Assembly: GCF_014645815.1 (NCBI RefSeq)
Contig: NZ_BMML01000025.1
Coordinates: 62,001-126,000 of the forward strand
Length of the DNA: 64,000 nucleotides
From: Streptomyces fuscichromogenes
GTDB taxonomy: Bacteria > Actinomycetota > Actinomycetes > Streptomycetales > Streptomycetaceae
Direction: 5' to 3'
Below are positions 35,011 to 43,407 of this stretch, piece after piece. The translations under genes and the position numbers were made by a program. How positions within the stretch are numbered: position 1 is the stretch's first letter; the number at the start of each line of letters is the position of its first letter. Below the pieces are notes generated by a model. The model had not been told where the DNA came from and ran no database searches. It saw nothing but the letters and a program-made list of their open reading frames with translations.

Positions 35011-36191
35011 CGCACCGCTCCCCGCTCGCGCAGCGCGGCGATGTCCGGCGCCGCGAAGCCCAGTTCGGCCAGCACGGCGTCGGTGTGCTCGCCGAGCGCG
35101 GGCACGCTGCCCATCGGCGGGTCGTATCCGGCGATCACGGGCGGCGGCAGCAGCGCGGGCACCGGCCCGGACGGCGTGCCGATCTCCCGCCAGCGCTCCC
35201 GGGCCGTGAGCTGCTCATGGGCGAGGACGTCCTTCGCCGTGTTGTAGCGGGCGTTGCCGATCCCGGCGGCGTCCGCGCGGGCCTGGACGTATGCCAGGTC
35301 GTGCCGCCCGCACCAGGCGCCGATCGCCTCGTCCAGCGGTGCGCGGTGCTCGACCCGGCCGGCGTTCGTTCGGAACCGCGCGTCGTCCGCCAGGTCCGGA
35401 CGGCCCAGCAACTCCCGTGCCAGTCGCTGCCATTCGGCGTCGTTGGTGGTGCCGAGGACGACGGTCTGCCCGTCGCCGGTGGGGTAGGCGCCGTACGGCG
35501 CGACGGCGGGCGAGCCCATGCCGAGCGGCTGCTGCTCGATCCCCGAGTGCAGGGTGTAGGTGAGCGGGTACCCCATCAGCTCGGCCATGGTGTCGAACAT
35601 GCTGACCGCCACGGACGACGGCGGACCACCCCGGCCCCTGCCGTACAGCAACGCCAGGACCGAGAGCGCCGCGTACAGCCCGCTGCACACGTCGGCCACC
35701 GGCGGGCCGGGTTTCGCCGGGGCGCCGGGACGACCCGTCACCGAGCAGGCACCCGACTCCGCCTGGACCAGCATGTCGTAGGCGCGCTTGTGGGAGAGCG
35801 GGCCGCCGGGGCCGTACCCGTCGATCTCGACGGGGATCAGCGCGGGGTGCCGTACCTCCAGGTCGGCCGGGGAGAGCCCGAGTCTGGCGGTGGTGCCGGG
35901 GGTGAGGTTGGAGACGAGCACGTCGGCCCGGTCCAGCAGCCGGTGCAGGACCGCGAGGCCGGCCTGCGACTTGAGGTTCAGGGCCACCGACTCCTTGCCT
36001 CGGTTCGCCCACACGAAGTGCGCCGCCAGTCCGCCCACGACGTCGTCGTAGTGGCGGGCGAAGTCACCGCCCCCGGGGTTCTCCACCTTGATGACGCGGG
36101 CGCCGAAGTCGCCGAGCGTGCGCGTGCACATGGGGGCCGAGACGGCCTGCTCCAGGGTCACGACCGTGACACCGGTCAGCGGTCCGTCCAT
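35007..36191 (-). CDS. CaiB/BaiF-family CoA transferase
   Basis: 394 residues of the class III CoA-transferase family: LTGVTVVTLEQAVSAPMC at the N-terminus, RVIKVENPGGGDFAR and WANRGKESVALNLKS, all signature regions. The catalytic Asp of the family is probably in DMLVQAESG. It would move CoA from an acyl-CoA to a free acid. It starts 1 base after the acyl-CoA synthetase stop, so two alternative activation enzymes are side by side. Confidence 0.93.
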   Translation of the reverse strand: MDGPLTGVTVVTLEQAVSAPMCTRTLGDFGARVIKVENPGGGDFARHYDDVVGGLAAHFVWANRGKESVALNLKSQAGLAVLHRLLDRADVLVSNLTPGTTARLGLSPADLEVRHPALIPVEIDGYGPGGPLSHKRAYDMLVQAESGACSVTGRPGAPAKPGPPVADVCSGLYAALSVLALLYGRGRGGPPSSVAVSMFDTMAELMGYPLTYTLHSGIEQQPLGMGSPAVAPYGAYPTGDGQTVVLGTTNDAEWQRLARELLGRPDLADDARFRTNAGRVEHRAPLDEAIGAWCGRHDLAYVQARADAAGIGNARYNTAKDVLAHEQLTARERWREIGTPSGPVPALLPPPVIAGYDPPMGSVPALGEHTDAVLAELGFAAPDIAALRERGAVR

Positions 36192-36192
36192 C

Positions 36193-37776
36193 TCAGAACT
36201 CCCCGAGCCGGGCGCGCAGTTCGTGCTTGAGGATCTTCTGGCTCGCGTTGCGCGGGAGTCCGTCCACGAAGCGGACCCGGCGGGGGACCTTGAAGTTGGC
36301 CATGTGCTCCCTGGCCCAGGCGATGATCTCGCGCTCGGTCGTGTCCGCCCCCGGCGTCGGCACGACGAAGGCGCACCCGACCTCGCCGAGCCGCTCGTCG
36401 GGGACGCCGACCACCGCGACCTGCGCGATCGCCGCACAGCCGAGCAGCAGTTTCTCGATCTCGGCGGGATAGGCGTTGAAGCCGCCGACGATGAACATCT
36501 CCTTCTTGCGGTCGACGACGGCGAGGTTGCCGTCCGCGTCGAGGCGGCCGAGGTCGCCGGTGTGCAGCCAGCCCTCGGGGTCGATCACGGCGGCGGTGGC
36601 CTCGGGGTCGTCCCAGTAGCCGCGGGTGACGTTGTAGCCGCGCACCAGGATCTCCCCGTCCTGGCCCGGAGCGACGTCCCGGCCGTCGTCGTCGGCGATG
36701 CGGACCTCGACGTCGGGCACGGCCCGGCCGGTGGTGCGGGCCACCGTCTCCTCCGGGTCGCCGACGCGGGTGCTGGTCACCAGCGCGCTCGACTCGGTCA
36801 GCCCGTAGGCGCTCAGCACGATGTCGAAGGTCAGCTCCTTCTTCATGGCGCGGATCAGGGCCTCCGGCACCGTGGTGCCGCCCGTCATGGACACCCGGAG
36901 CGAGGACAGGTCGTACGCCGGCCGGCCGGGGTGGCCCAGGAGGTCGTGGAAGATGGTGGGCGGGCCGAGGAGGATGCTGACCCGTTCGTCGGCGATGACC
37001 CGCAGGGCCCGTTCCGCGTCGAAGACGGCCATCGGGACCACCGTCACCCCGTGCATCAGGGAGGCGAGCCAGCCCGCCTTGTAGCCGAAGCAGTGGAAGA
37101 ACGGCGGGATGACCAGGAAGGTGTCGGAGGCGTCGAAGGTGTACTCCGTGGACATCCAGCCGTACGCCCGCAGGGACTGTCCGTGGGTGAGCTGCACGCC
37201 CTTGGGGTGGCCGGTGGTGCCGGAGGTGAACATCACGTCGGACAGGTCGTCCGGGGCGATCCGGTCGATCGAGGCGTGCGCGGCCGGGGGTGGCGTCCCC
37301 GCTCCCGCGTCGAGGAAGTCCTGCCAGCCCAGGGTGGCCGCCCCCGGCGGCCCGAGGAGCGAGACGGCGGTGGCGAGCGCGGGCAGCCCGGGGTCCTCCC
37401 GGCGCAGGTCGCCGATGTAGTCGGTGCCGAGGAAGGAGGCCGCCGCGAACAGGGCTCGGGCACCCGACCTGCGCAGGATGTAGGAGGTCTCCCGGGCCTT
37501 GAAGCGGGTGTTGAGGGGGACGAGGACACCTCCGGCGCCCTGGATGCCGAGGGCCGCGACGATCCATTCCACGCAGTTCGGCGCGCACAGGCCCACCCGG
37601 TCACCGGGTCCGATGCCCAGCGCGAGCGCCCCGCGCACCGCCTGGACCATCCGCTCCTCCAGCTCGCGGAAGGTCAGCCGCACCGCACCGTCCACGATCG
37701 CCGGGGCGTCGCCGAACCGCCGGGCGGCGATCCTGATCACGTTCGGGATGCTGCGGAACTCCTGGTCGTGTCGCAT
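36193..37776 (-). CDS. Acyl-CoA synthetase (AMP-forming, FadD-like)
   Basis: 527 residues of the ANL superfamily. The P-loop is FTSGTTGHPKG, A5 is SAYGLTESSA, A8 is VDRKKEMFIVGGFNAYPAEIE, and the catalytic Lys near the C-terminus is in SQKILKHEL. It activates a carboxylic acid to acyl-CoA through an acyl-AMP. GGAG precedes the ATG at 37776. The gene follows the ACAD pair by 16 bases. Confidence 0.94.
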   Translation of the reverse strand: MRHDQEFRSIPNVIRIAARRFGDAPAIVDGAVRLTFRELEERMVQAVRGALALGIGPGDRVGLCAPNCVEWIVAALGIQGAGGVLVPLNTRFKARETSYILRRSGARALFAAASFLGTDYIGDLRREDPGLPALATAVSLLGPPGAATLGWQDFLDAGAGTPPPAAHASIDRIAPDDLSDVMFTSGTTGHPKGVQLTHGQSLRAYGWMSTEYTFDASDTFLVIPPFFHCFGYKAGWLASLMHGVTVVPMAVFDAERALRVIADERVSILLGPPTIFHDLLGHPGRPAYDLSSLRVSMTGGTTVPEALIRAMKKELTFDIVLSAYGLTESSALVTSTRVGDPEETVARTTGRAVPDVEVRIADDDGRDVAPGQDGEILVRGYNVTRGYWDDPEATAAVIDPEGWLHTGDLGRLDADGNLAVVDRKKEMFIVGGFNAYPAEIEKLLLGCAAIAQVAVVGVPDERLGEVGCAFVVPTPGADTTEREIIAWAREHMANFKVPRRVRFVDGLPRNASQKILKHELRARLGEF

Positions 37777-37792
37777 CGGCGGGCTCCGTTGT

Positions 37793-38941
37793 TCAGGCGC
37801 GGTCGTCGGCCGGCAGGCCGAGCAGCCGCTTGGCGATGATGTTGCGCTGGATCTGGGAGGTTCCCCCGTAGACGGAGGCGGCCCGGGAGTACAGGTAGTC
37901 ACCGAACACCTCGCCGCCCTCCGCGTGGAGCTCTTCCGGGAACACCGACAGCGCGGTCTCGTAGAGGCGTTGCTCGGCGCGGGTCATCAGCAGTTTGTCG
38001 ACCGACGAGTCCGGTCCGGCGGCCTGGCCGGCCAGCCGCTGCGCGGTACGGCGCCGGGCGTGGGCGACGAGGACCTGGTAGTCGACCACACACTGTCCGA
38101 TCCGGGTGAGGAGCCCGTCCGGCAGGTTCCCGCGCCGGTCGTACGCGGTGCGGCGCAGCCGCTCGACGAGCAGCCCGTACTTCGACAGGTGCCCGGTGTC
38201 GAGCGCGTTGCGTTCGTACGACACCGTCGTCATCGCCAGTGGCCAGCCGTCGCCCTCGGCGCCGACCCGCTCGGACTCCTCGACGCGGACGTCGTCGAGG
38301 AACAGCTCGCAGAACTCCGCGTCGCCGCTGGCCGCGCGCAGCGGTCGCACGGTCACGCCGGGCCGGTCCAGCGGCACGGCGAACGCCGAGATGGAGGTGT
38401 GCGCGGACGCCGTACGGCCGGTGCGGGCCAGGAGCAGACAGAGGTCGGAGTACTGGGCGTAACTCGTCCACAGTTTCTGCCCGTTGACGAGATACCCGCC
38501 GTCCTGCCGGCGTTCGGCGCGGGTGCTCATGCCGGCCAGGTCCGAGCCCGCGCCCGGCTCGCTGAAGCCCTGGCACCAGACGTCGTCGCCGGAGAGCATC
38601 CGGGGCAGCAGGCGTCGGCGCTGCTCCTCGTCGCCGAACTCCAGCAGGGCGTGGGCGAGATAGCCGATCCGGGGTACGCCGGGGGCGCCGCGGGCCCCCA
38701 ACTCGTCACTGACGGCCACCTGATGAAGCGGTGTGAGGCCACGCCCGCCGTACTCCCGCGGCACGTCGAGGCCGACCCAGCCGCCGGAGTGCAGGATGCG
38801 GTGCCAGCGGTGCAGGAAGGCGGGGACCGGCTCGTCCGGCCGTCGTGCGGGCAGCGGATGGCCGGCCAGCCAGGCGCGGAAGTCCCGCCGCAGCCGTTCC
38901 AGGTCCGCCGGGTCGCCGAAGTCGAGGGGGCCCTCGGTCAT
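37793..38941 (-). CDS. Acyl-CoA dehydrogenase, large-type subunit of an ACAD pair
   Basis: 382 residues with full ACAD motifs: GFSEPGAGSDLAGM, VNGQKLWTSYAQYSD and a C-terminal YGGTSQIQRNIIAKRLLG. Gly replaces the usual catalytic Glu in YEGT, as in FadE29/IBD-like enzymes that use another base. The start overlaps the stop of the next ACAD (ATGA). The two adjacent, unequal ACADs resemble heterotetrameric ChsE-type dehydrogenases of steroid side-chain breakdown, where each subunit provides part of the site. Confidence 0.93.
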   Translation of the reverse strand: MTEGPLDFGDPADLERLRRDFRAWLAGHPLPARRPDEPVPAFLHRWHRILHSGGWVGLDVPREYGGRGLTPLHQVAVSDELGARGAPGVPRIGYLAHALLEFGDEEQRRRLLPRMLSGDDVWCQGFSEPGAGSDLAGMSTRAERRQDGGYLVNGQKLWTSYAQYSDLCLLLARTGRTASAHTSISAFAVPLDRPGVTVRPLRAASGDAEFCELFLDDVRVEESERVGAEGDGWPLAMTTVSYERNALDTGHLSKYGLLVERLRRTAYDRRGNLPDGLLTRIGQCVVDYQVLVAHARRRTAQRLAGQAAGPDSSVDKLLMTRAEQRLYETALSVFPEELHAEGGEVFGDYLYSRAASVYGGTSQIQRNIIAKRLLGLPADDRA

Positions 38942-39903
38942 CGGGTCACCTCCGGCACGGCGAGGGCGGGCAGCAGGTCCGCCGTGGTGGCCAGCACGGT
39001 GGCGCCCACGAGCACCTTGCGCAGATACAGGTGGGCGAGGTGCTCCCAGGTCTGGGCGATCCCGCCGAACACCTGCATCCCGGCGTACACCGCCTCCACG
39101 GCCGAGGTGTTGACCTCCGCCTTGGCCGCGCGGGCCGCCGCGAGCGCCCGGTCCGGCGGCTCCTGGTCCACGCACCAGGCGGCGTACCGGGTGGCGCTGG
39201 TCCCGGCCGCCACCAGCACGGTCGCGTCGGCGAGCAGATGCTGGACGGCCTGGAAGGAGCCGATCCGCCGGCCGTACTGCCGGCGGTCACGCGCGTACGC
39301 CACGCTCTGCTCCACGAACGAGCCTGCCGCACCGACGAGTTCGCTCGCCACGACCACCAGCGCGTACGCCTGCCAGCGCTGTCGGTCCTGCGGCCCGAGC
39401 CGGCCCAGGGGCGCGCCCACCGCGGAGGCCTGCCGCACGCTGCGCAGCAGGTCGGCGGTGGGTGCCGGCGGCCCGAGCCGGGCGCGGGTCACGTTCCCCT
39501 CGGTGTCGGCGTACAGTGCCGCGCCGGCTCCGTCGCAGTCCCAGGCCCGCAGGTCCGGTGCGCCGGGGCCGGGGAGCCGCAGGTCGGAGGCGAGGGCCAC
39601 CGTGAACCGCGTCTCGTGCCCGTCGGCACCGAGGAGGCGCAGCAACTCCGGAGCCAGCAGGGTGGTGCCCAGCAGCGAGGTGGTCAGCGGCAGCCGGCCG
39701 TGCTCCTCGGCGAGCAGGGCGCACTCCTGGACGGTGGCGGCGGGCAGGGCGGTACCGCGCAGTCCGGCGAGGCCCAGTCCGTCCAGCTCCTCCTGCGCCG
39801 CGGCGCGGGACCGGGGCTCGACCTCGTCGGCCGAGCCGACGGCGTGCTGGGTCGCGAACGTCCGGAGCAGGTCACGGACGAGCGTGAATTCCTCGGGCCG
39901 CAC
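38938..39903 (-). CDS. Acyl-CoA dehydrogenase, small-type subunit of an ACAD pair
   Basis: 321 residues, shorter than normal and divergent in the N-terminal and middle domains. ACAD similarity is best in the C-terminal helical domain (YARDRRQYGRRIGSFQAVQHLLADA, then QVFGGIAQTWEHLAHLYLRK). It lacks the TEPxxGSD loop and the C-terminal catalytic segment, like FadE28-type partners. The GTG at 39903 is 2 bases after the hydratase stop. It probably pairs with the product of 37793. Confidence 0.88.
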   Translation of the reverse strand: MRPEEFTLVRDLLRTFATQHAVGSADEVEPRSRAAAQEELDGLGLAGLRGTALPAATVQECALLAEEHGRLPLTTSLLGTTLLAPELLRLLGADGHETRFTVALASDLRLPGPGAPDLRAWDCDGAGAALYADTEGNVTRARLGPPAPTADLLRSVRQASAVGAPLGRLGPQDRQRWQAYALVVVASELVGAAGSFVEQSVAYARDRRQYGRRIGSFQAVQHLLADATVLVAAGTSATRYAAWCVDQEPPDRALAAARAAKAEVNTSAVEAVYAGMQVFGGIAQTWEHLAHLYLRKVLVGATVLATTADLLPALAVPEVTR

Positions 39904-39905
39904 AC

Positions 39906-40706
39906 TCAGTCCTCCTCGGGGGCGGCCGGGCGGCGGCCGGTGCGGGCGGCGAGGTCGCCGATGATGCGGATGTGGTCGGGGCTGGTCATCGTGGACCGCT
40001 CCGCCAGGAGTGCCGCTTCCATGCCGCCGCGCGAGACCTGCTCGACCACCGCGGCCAGTGCCGCCTTCGTCGCGCGCAGCGCCTCCGCGGGCTGCGCGGC
40101 GAGCCGGTGCGCGAGCGCCAGCGCCTCGGGCATCAGCTCGGCGGCGGGCACGACCCGGTTGGAGAGGCCGAGCCCGACCGCGGTGGCGGCCGGGACACGG
40201 TCCCCGGTGAACAGGTACTCCTTGACCCGGAGCAGGCTCGTCAGCAGCGGCCACAGGGTGACCCCGCCGTCGCCCGCCACCAGGCCGACCGAGACATGCG
40301 GGTCGGCGAGGTAGGCGTCCTCGGCCATCAGGACCAGGTCGCAGCCCAGCGCCAGGGAGCAGCCGAGCCCGACCGCGGGGCCGTTGACGGCCGCGACGAC
40401 GGGCAGCGGGAAACGGATCAGCTCCGTCTGGATGATCCGGTCGAGGCGGATCGACCGCTCGCGCAGTTCGGGATCGTCATGATGGCGGCGCAGGTGATCG
40501 AAGTCGCCGCCCGCGCTGAACGCCCGGCCGGCGCCGGTGAGGACGACGGCACGGGCCTTCGTGTCGTCCGCCAGCTCGCGCCACACCTCGGACAGCCTGC
40601 GGTGGAGTTCCTCGGAGACGCCGTTGAGACGCTCCGGACGGTTCAGGGTGACGATGCGGACGTCGCCGTCGGCGGCCAGGGTCAGTACGGGACTCACCTC
40701 GCTCAT
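39906..40706 (-). CDS. Enoyl-CoA hydratase/isomerase, first gene of nine-gene operon
   Basis: 266 residues of the crotonase family: RIVTLNRPERLNGVS, GAGRAFSAGGDFDHLR and VGLGCSLALGCDLVL. No ribosome site precedes the ATG at 40706, but a -10 element ends 7 bases upstream, so the mRNA is probably leaderless. An operator-like palindrome and a FadR-like motif lie in the promoter. A GTG 9 bases downstream of the ATG is a possible alternative start. Confidence 0.92.
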   Translation of the reverse strand: MSEVSPVLTLAADGDVRIVTLNRPERLNGVSEELHRRLSEVWRELADDTKARAVVLTGAGRAFSAGGDFDHLRRHHDDPELRERSIRLDRIIQTELIRFPLPVVAAVNGPAVGLGCSLALGCDLVLMAEDAYLADPHVSVGLVAGDGGVTLWPLLTSLLRVKEYLFTGDRVPAATAVGLGLSNRVVPAAELMPEALALAHRLAAQPAEALRATKAALAAVVEQVSRGGMEAALLAERSTMTSPDHIRIIGDLAARTGRRPAAPEED

Positions 40707-40713
40707 GCCAGCG

Positions 40714-40744
40714 ATGCTATTAAAGGTCAGTCCGTAACTGTCAA
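40714..40744 (-). promoter_or_regulatory. Sigma-70-type, probably leaderless promoter of the beta-oxidation operon
   Basis: On the minus strand TTGACA (40744-40739) is followed after 19 bases by TAGCAT (40719-40714), then 7 bases and the ATG at 40706. TAATAG with a 16-base spacer (40722-40717) is an alternative -10. The 7-base TANNNT-to-ATG distance is the usual actinobacterial leaderless pattern. Confidence 0.6.
40717..40734. promoter_or_regulatory. FadR-like motif copy 1 (GGTCAGTCC)
   Basis: CTATTAAAGGTCAGTCCG matches 15 of 18 bases of the element at 43145-43162, and its core is one base off the palindrome GGTCNGACC known for FadR-type GntR regulators. It overlaps the promoter of the operon starting at 40706. 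Confidence 0.55.
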
Positions 40745-40761
40745 TGGTGTTGCGCGAATAT

Positions 40762-40776
40762 GAGAATGAGATTCTC
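40762..40776. promoter_or_regulatory. Palindrome GAGAAT-GAG-ATTCTC (TetR-type operator, site 1)
   Basis: A perfect 6-base-arm palindrome with a 3-base centre, 17 bases upstream of the -35 element of the beta-oxidation operon. The same arms occur at 44404 and 50462. Confidence 0.7.
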
Positions 40777-40779
40777 GTC

Positions 40780-41169
40780 CGGCCCGGATCGCGTCGGTGA
40801 TCCGGGCGTGCGGCCGCGCGGTGACCTGACGGATGTCCGCTCCCGTGGACTGCTGCAGGTTCGTGGCCGTGCGGATCGACTGCGGGAGTGCGCTCATGAA
40901 CCCGATGAGCAGCTCGTTGTCGCCCGCCCGCGCCACCGCGTCGGGCCGGCGCACGTCGGCTCGATCGCCTCCCGGGTCTCGTGCAGCGCCTCCGGCCGGA
41001 TCCGCCGGACGCGCAGCGCCAACCGCACGGTGTTCGCCGGGGACTCGCGTCCGGGCCGGTGCACGAAGGCCCCGCCGCCGCGCCCCGGCCCGATCTCCAG
41101 GATCCGCTCGCGGAACTCCGCCGCCGGCACGTCCGACGCCTTCGGGCACGGGACGCCCGGGGCTGTCAC
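40780..41169 (-). pseudogene. GntR/FadR-family (FCD) regulator remnant
   Basis: A GTG at 41169 overlaps the SDR stop as GTGA and opens a GntR-like N-terminus (CPKASDVPAAEFRERIL). The sequence then jumps to the wing (GPGRGGGAFVHRPG): about 45 residues of the helix-turn-helix are deleted. The FCD domain follows (NTVRLALRVRRIRPEALHE), then a second deletion with a frameshift, and a last piece (NELLIGFMSALPQSIRTAT). No DNA-binding protein can be made. It was the last gene of the ACAD-SDR operon, whose promoter carries a FadR-like site. Confidence 0.7.
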
Positions 41170-41933
41170 ATGACCATGCCCCCGTCGACCGGCAGCACCT
41201 GACCGGTGATGAAGGAGGCCGCGTCGGAGGCGAGGAAGACGAAGGCTCCCGCGACCTCCGCGGGCTCCGCCCACCGCCCGAGCGGGATCCTGGCCAGCAT
41301 CTGGGCGGCGAACTTCGGGTTGGTCCGGATGGTCTCCGTCATCGGGGTGGCGGCCAGGGGGGCGAGGGCGTTCACCAGGATGCGCCGGCGGGCCAGTTCG
41401 CGCGCCAGCGACTTGGTGAGACCGATGATCCCCGCCTTGGCCGCGGAGTAGTTGACCTGCCCGAGGGTGCCCACGATCCCGGCCGACGAGGTGACGTTGA
41501 TGACCCGCCCGCGCCCGTCCTCCGGCAGGTGGGGCAAGGCGGCCCGGGCGCAGTGGAAGCTGCCCAGCACGTGGATGTCCAGGAGCCGCCGGAAGGCGTC
41601 CGCCTCCATCTCGGCGAACATGGCGGGCGCGGTGACCCCGGCGTTGTTGACCAGGATGTGCAGGGTGCCGTCGGCGAGTGCGGCCGCCCGGGACACCGCG
41701 GCGTCGGCGCTCGCCCGGTCGGTCACGTCGAGTCCGGTGCTGTCGGCGGTCAGCCCGGCGGCCGAGAGCTTCCCGGCGACGGCCGCGGCGGCCGTCTCGT
41801 CGACGTCGGTCACGAGCACCGCCGCCCCGGCCCGGGCCAGCGCCTCGGCCACCGCCGAGCCGATACCGCCCGCGGCGCCGGTCACCAGTGCCGAGCGCCC
41901 CGTGAGGTCGAACAGATCCGTACGGTCGGTCAT
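41166..41933 (-). CDS. Short-chain dehydrogenase/reductase (FabG-like)
   Basis: 255 residues with a complete classical SDR site: TGAAGGIG, NNAG, catalytic Ser in NVTSSAG, YSAAK, and FITGQVLPVDGG. It probably oxidises a 3-hydroxyacyl-CoA or a secondary alcohol. It starts 10 bases after the ACAD stop in the same operon and was followed by the decayed GntR gene. Confidence 0.93.
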   Translation of the reverse strand: MTDRTDLFDLTGRSALVTGAAGGIGSAVAEALARAGAAVLVTDVDETAAAAVAGKLSAAGLTADSTGLDVTDRASADAAVSRAAALADGTLHILVNNAGVTAPAMFAEMEADAFRRLLDIHVLGSFHCARAALPHLPEDGRGRVINVTSSAGIVGTLGQVNYSAAKAGIIGLTKSLARELARRRILVNALAPLAATPMTETIRTNPKFAAQMLARIPLGRWAEPAEVAGAFVFLASDAASFITGQVLPVDGGMVM

Positions 41934-41943
41934 CCCCAGCTCC

Positions 41944-43107
41944 TCAGTAGCTCCTGGGCAGGCCCAGCGTGTGCGAGCCCAGATAGTTCAGGACCATCTC
42001 CTGGCTGACGGGCGCGATCCGCATCAGCCGTGCCTCGCGGAAGTAGCGGGCGACCGGGTACTCCTCGGAGTAGCCCATGCCGCCGTGGGTCTGCAGCGCC
42101 CGGTCGGCGGCGGTGAAACCGGCGTCCGCGCACAGGTACTTGGCGGTGTTCGCCTCGCGGGCGCAGGACCGGCCCCGGTCGTAGAGCCAGGTGGCCTTGC
42201 GCAGCACCAGCTCGGCCGCGTCGAGCCGGGCGAGGGAGTCGGCCAGCGGGAACTGGATCCCCTGGTTCATGCCGATCGGCCTGCCGAAGACCTCCCGCTC
42301 CCGCCCGTACCGCACCGCCCGGTCAAGGGCAACCCGGCCGATGCCGAGCGCCTCGGCGGCGATCAGCATCCGCTCGGGGTTCAGGCCGTCGAGGAGGTGG
42401 CGGAAACCCTGCCCCTCCTCGCCGACCCGGTCCTCGACCGGTACCCGCAGCTCGTCGATGAACAGCTCGTTCGACGTGACGGCGTTGCGGCCCATCTTGG
42501 GGATCGGGCGGATGTCGACCCGGGCACGGTCGAGGTCGGTGAGGAACAGCGTCATTCCGTCCGTCCGCCTGGCCACCTCGTCGGCCTTCGACGTCCGGGT
42601 CAGCAGCAGGATCTTCTCGGACTCCATCGCCTTGGAGATCCACACCTTGCGGCCGCTGACGACATAGTGATCGCCGTCCCGGCGGGCGTACGTCGTGATG
42701 CGCGAGGTGTCCAGGCCCGCGCCCGGTTCCGTGACCCCGAAGCAGACGTGCAGGTCACCGTCCGCGATCCGGGGCAGGGTGCGCCGCTTCAACTCCTCGG
42801 AGCCGTGCACGACGACGGGGTGCATGCCGAAGACCGACATGTGGATGGCGCTGGCCGCGTTCATCCCGCCGCAGCGGGCGACCTCCTCCAGCAGCAGGGT
42901 CGCCTCGGTGATGCCGAGGCCATGGCCTCCGTACGCCTCCGGAATCGTGAGGCCCAGCCAGCCGCCGCCCGCGACGGCGTCGTAGAACTCCTGGGGGAAG
43001 ACGTGGTCGCGGTCCTTCTCCATCCAGTAGCGGTCGTCGAAATCGCGCAGGAGACCGGTCACGGCCTTGCGGATCGTCTCCTGATCCTCGGTCAGCTCGA
43101 AGTCCAC
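41944..43107 (-). CDS. Acyl-CoA dehydrogenase
   Basis: 387 residues from the GTG at 43107 (AGAGGGG upstream), which gives the usual ACAD start VDFELTEDQETIRKAV. ATGs at 43146 and 43176 lie in or beyond the operator and are less likely. Motifs are FGVTEPGAGLDTSRI, SGRKVWISKAMESE and HGGMGYSEEYP. The C-terminal catalytic segment reads IAPVSQEM, so the Glu of YEGT is replaced. It is the first gene of an operon with the SDR and the lost GntR. Confidence 0.92.
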   Translation of the reverse strand: MDFELTEDQETIRKAVTGLLRDFDDRYWMEKDRDHVFPQEFYDAVAGGGWLGLTIPEAYGGHGLGITEATLLLEEVARCGGMNAASAIHMSVFGMHPVVVHGSEELKRRTLPRIADGDLHVCFGVTEPGAGLDTSRITTYARRDGDHYVVSGRKVWISKAMESEKILLLTRTSKADEVARRTDGMTLFLTDLDRARVDIRPIPKMGRNAVTSNELFIDELRVPVEDRVGEEGQGFRHLLDGLNPERMLIAAEALGIGRVALDRAVRYGREREVFGRPIGMNQGIQFPLADSLARLDAAELVLRKATWLYDRGRSCAREANTAKYLCADAGFTAADRALQTHGGMGYSEEYPVARYFREARLMRIAPVSQEMVLNYLGSHTLGLPRSY

Positions 43108-43144
43108 GGCGGGGAACCCCTCTGCCGGCGGCTGATGGCGAGAC

Positions 43145-43162
43145 ATATCAAAGGTCAGACCG
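43145..43162. promoter_or_regulatory. FadR-like motif copy 2 (GGTCAGACC)
   Basis: ATATCAAAGGTCAGACCG contains the perfect palindrome GGTC-A-GACC (43153-43161), matching the core of known FadR-type operators. It lies 38 bases upstream of the ACAD start, with TTGACG (minus strand, 43176-43171) as a possible -35. The rest of the gap 43108-43407 holds the terminator below and no gene. Confidence 0.6.
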
Positions 43163-43341
43163 AAAGGGTCCGTCAAGAGGGCCGGGACATCGAGCTCAGG
43201 CTCTGCCGGGGAACCGGCGGCGAGGCTCAGCGGGTGACGGAAGGGGGCGCGAGGGCCGACGGAAGAAGGCGGGAGGTGAGGACCGGCACGACAGGGGCCG
43301 CGCGCCGGTCCGGGCGGCAGAAGGTTGTGGCCCGGGGCGCG

Positions 43342-43374
43342 GCGGGGGCCCGCGGCACGACGAGGGGCCCCCGC
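43342..43374 (-). terminator. Hairpin downstream of the TetR gene
   Basis: Ten-base perfect arms (GCGGGGGCCC and complement) around a 13-base loop, 34 bases past the TetR stop on the minus strand. No U-tract. Confidence 0.55.
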
Positions 43375-43407
43375 GGACGAACCCGCGGAGGTCCTGGTCC
43401 GGCCGTG

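Noticed and set aside
43108..43176. Longer N-terminus of the ACAD at 41944 from ATG 43176 or 43146
   Set aside because: These residues do not match the ACAD start, and the region contains the FadR-like motif; GTG 43107 has a ribosome site.
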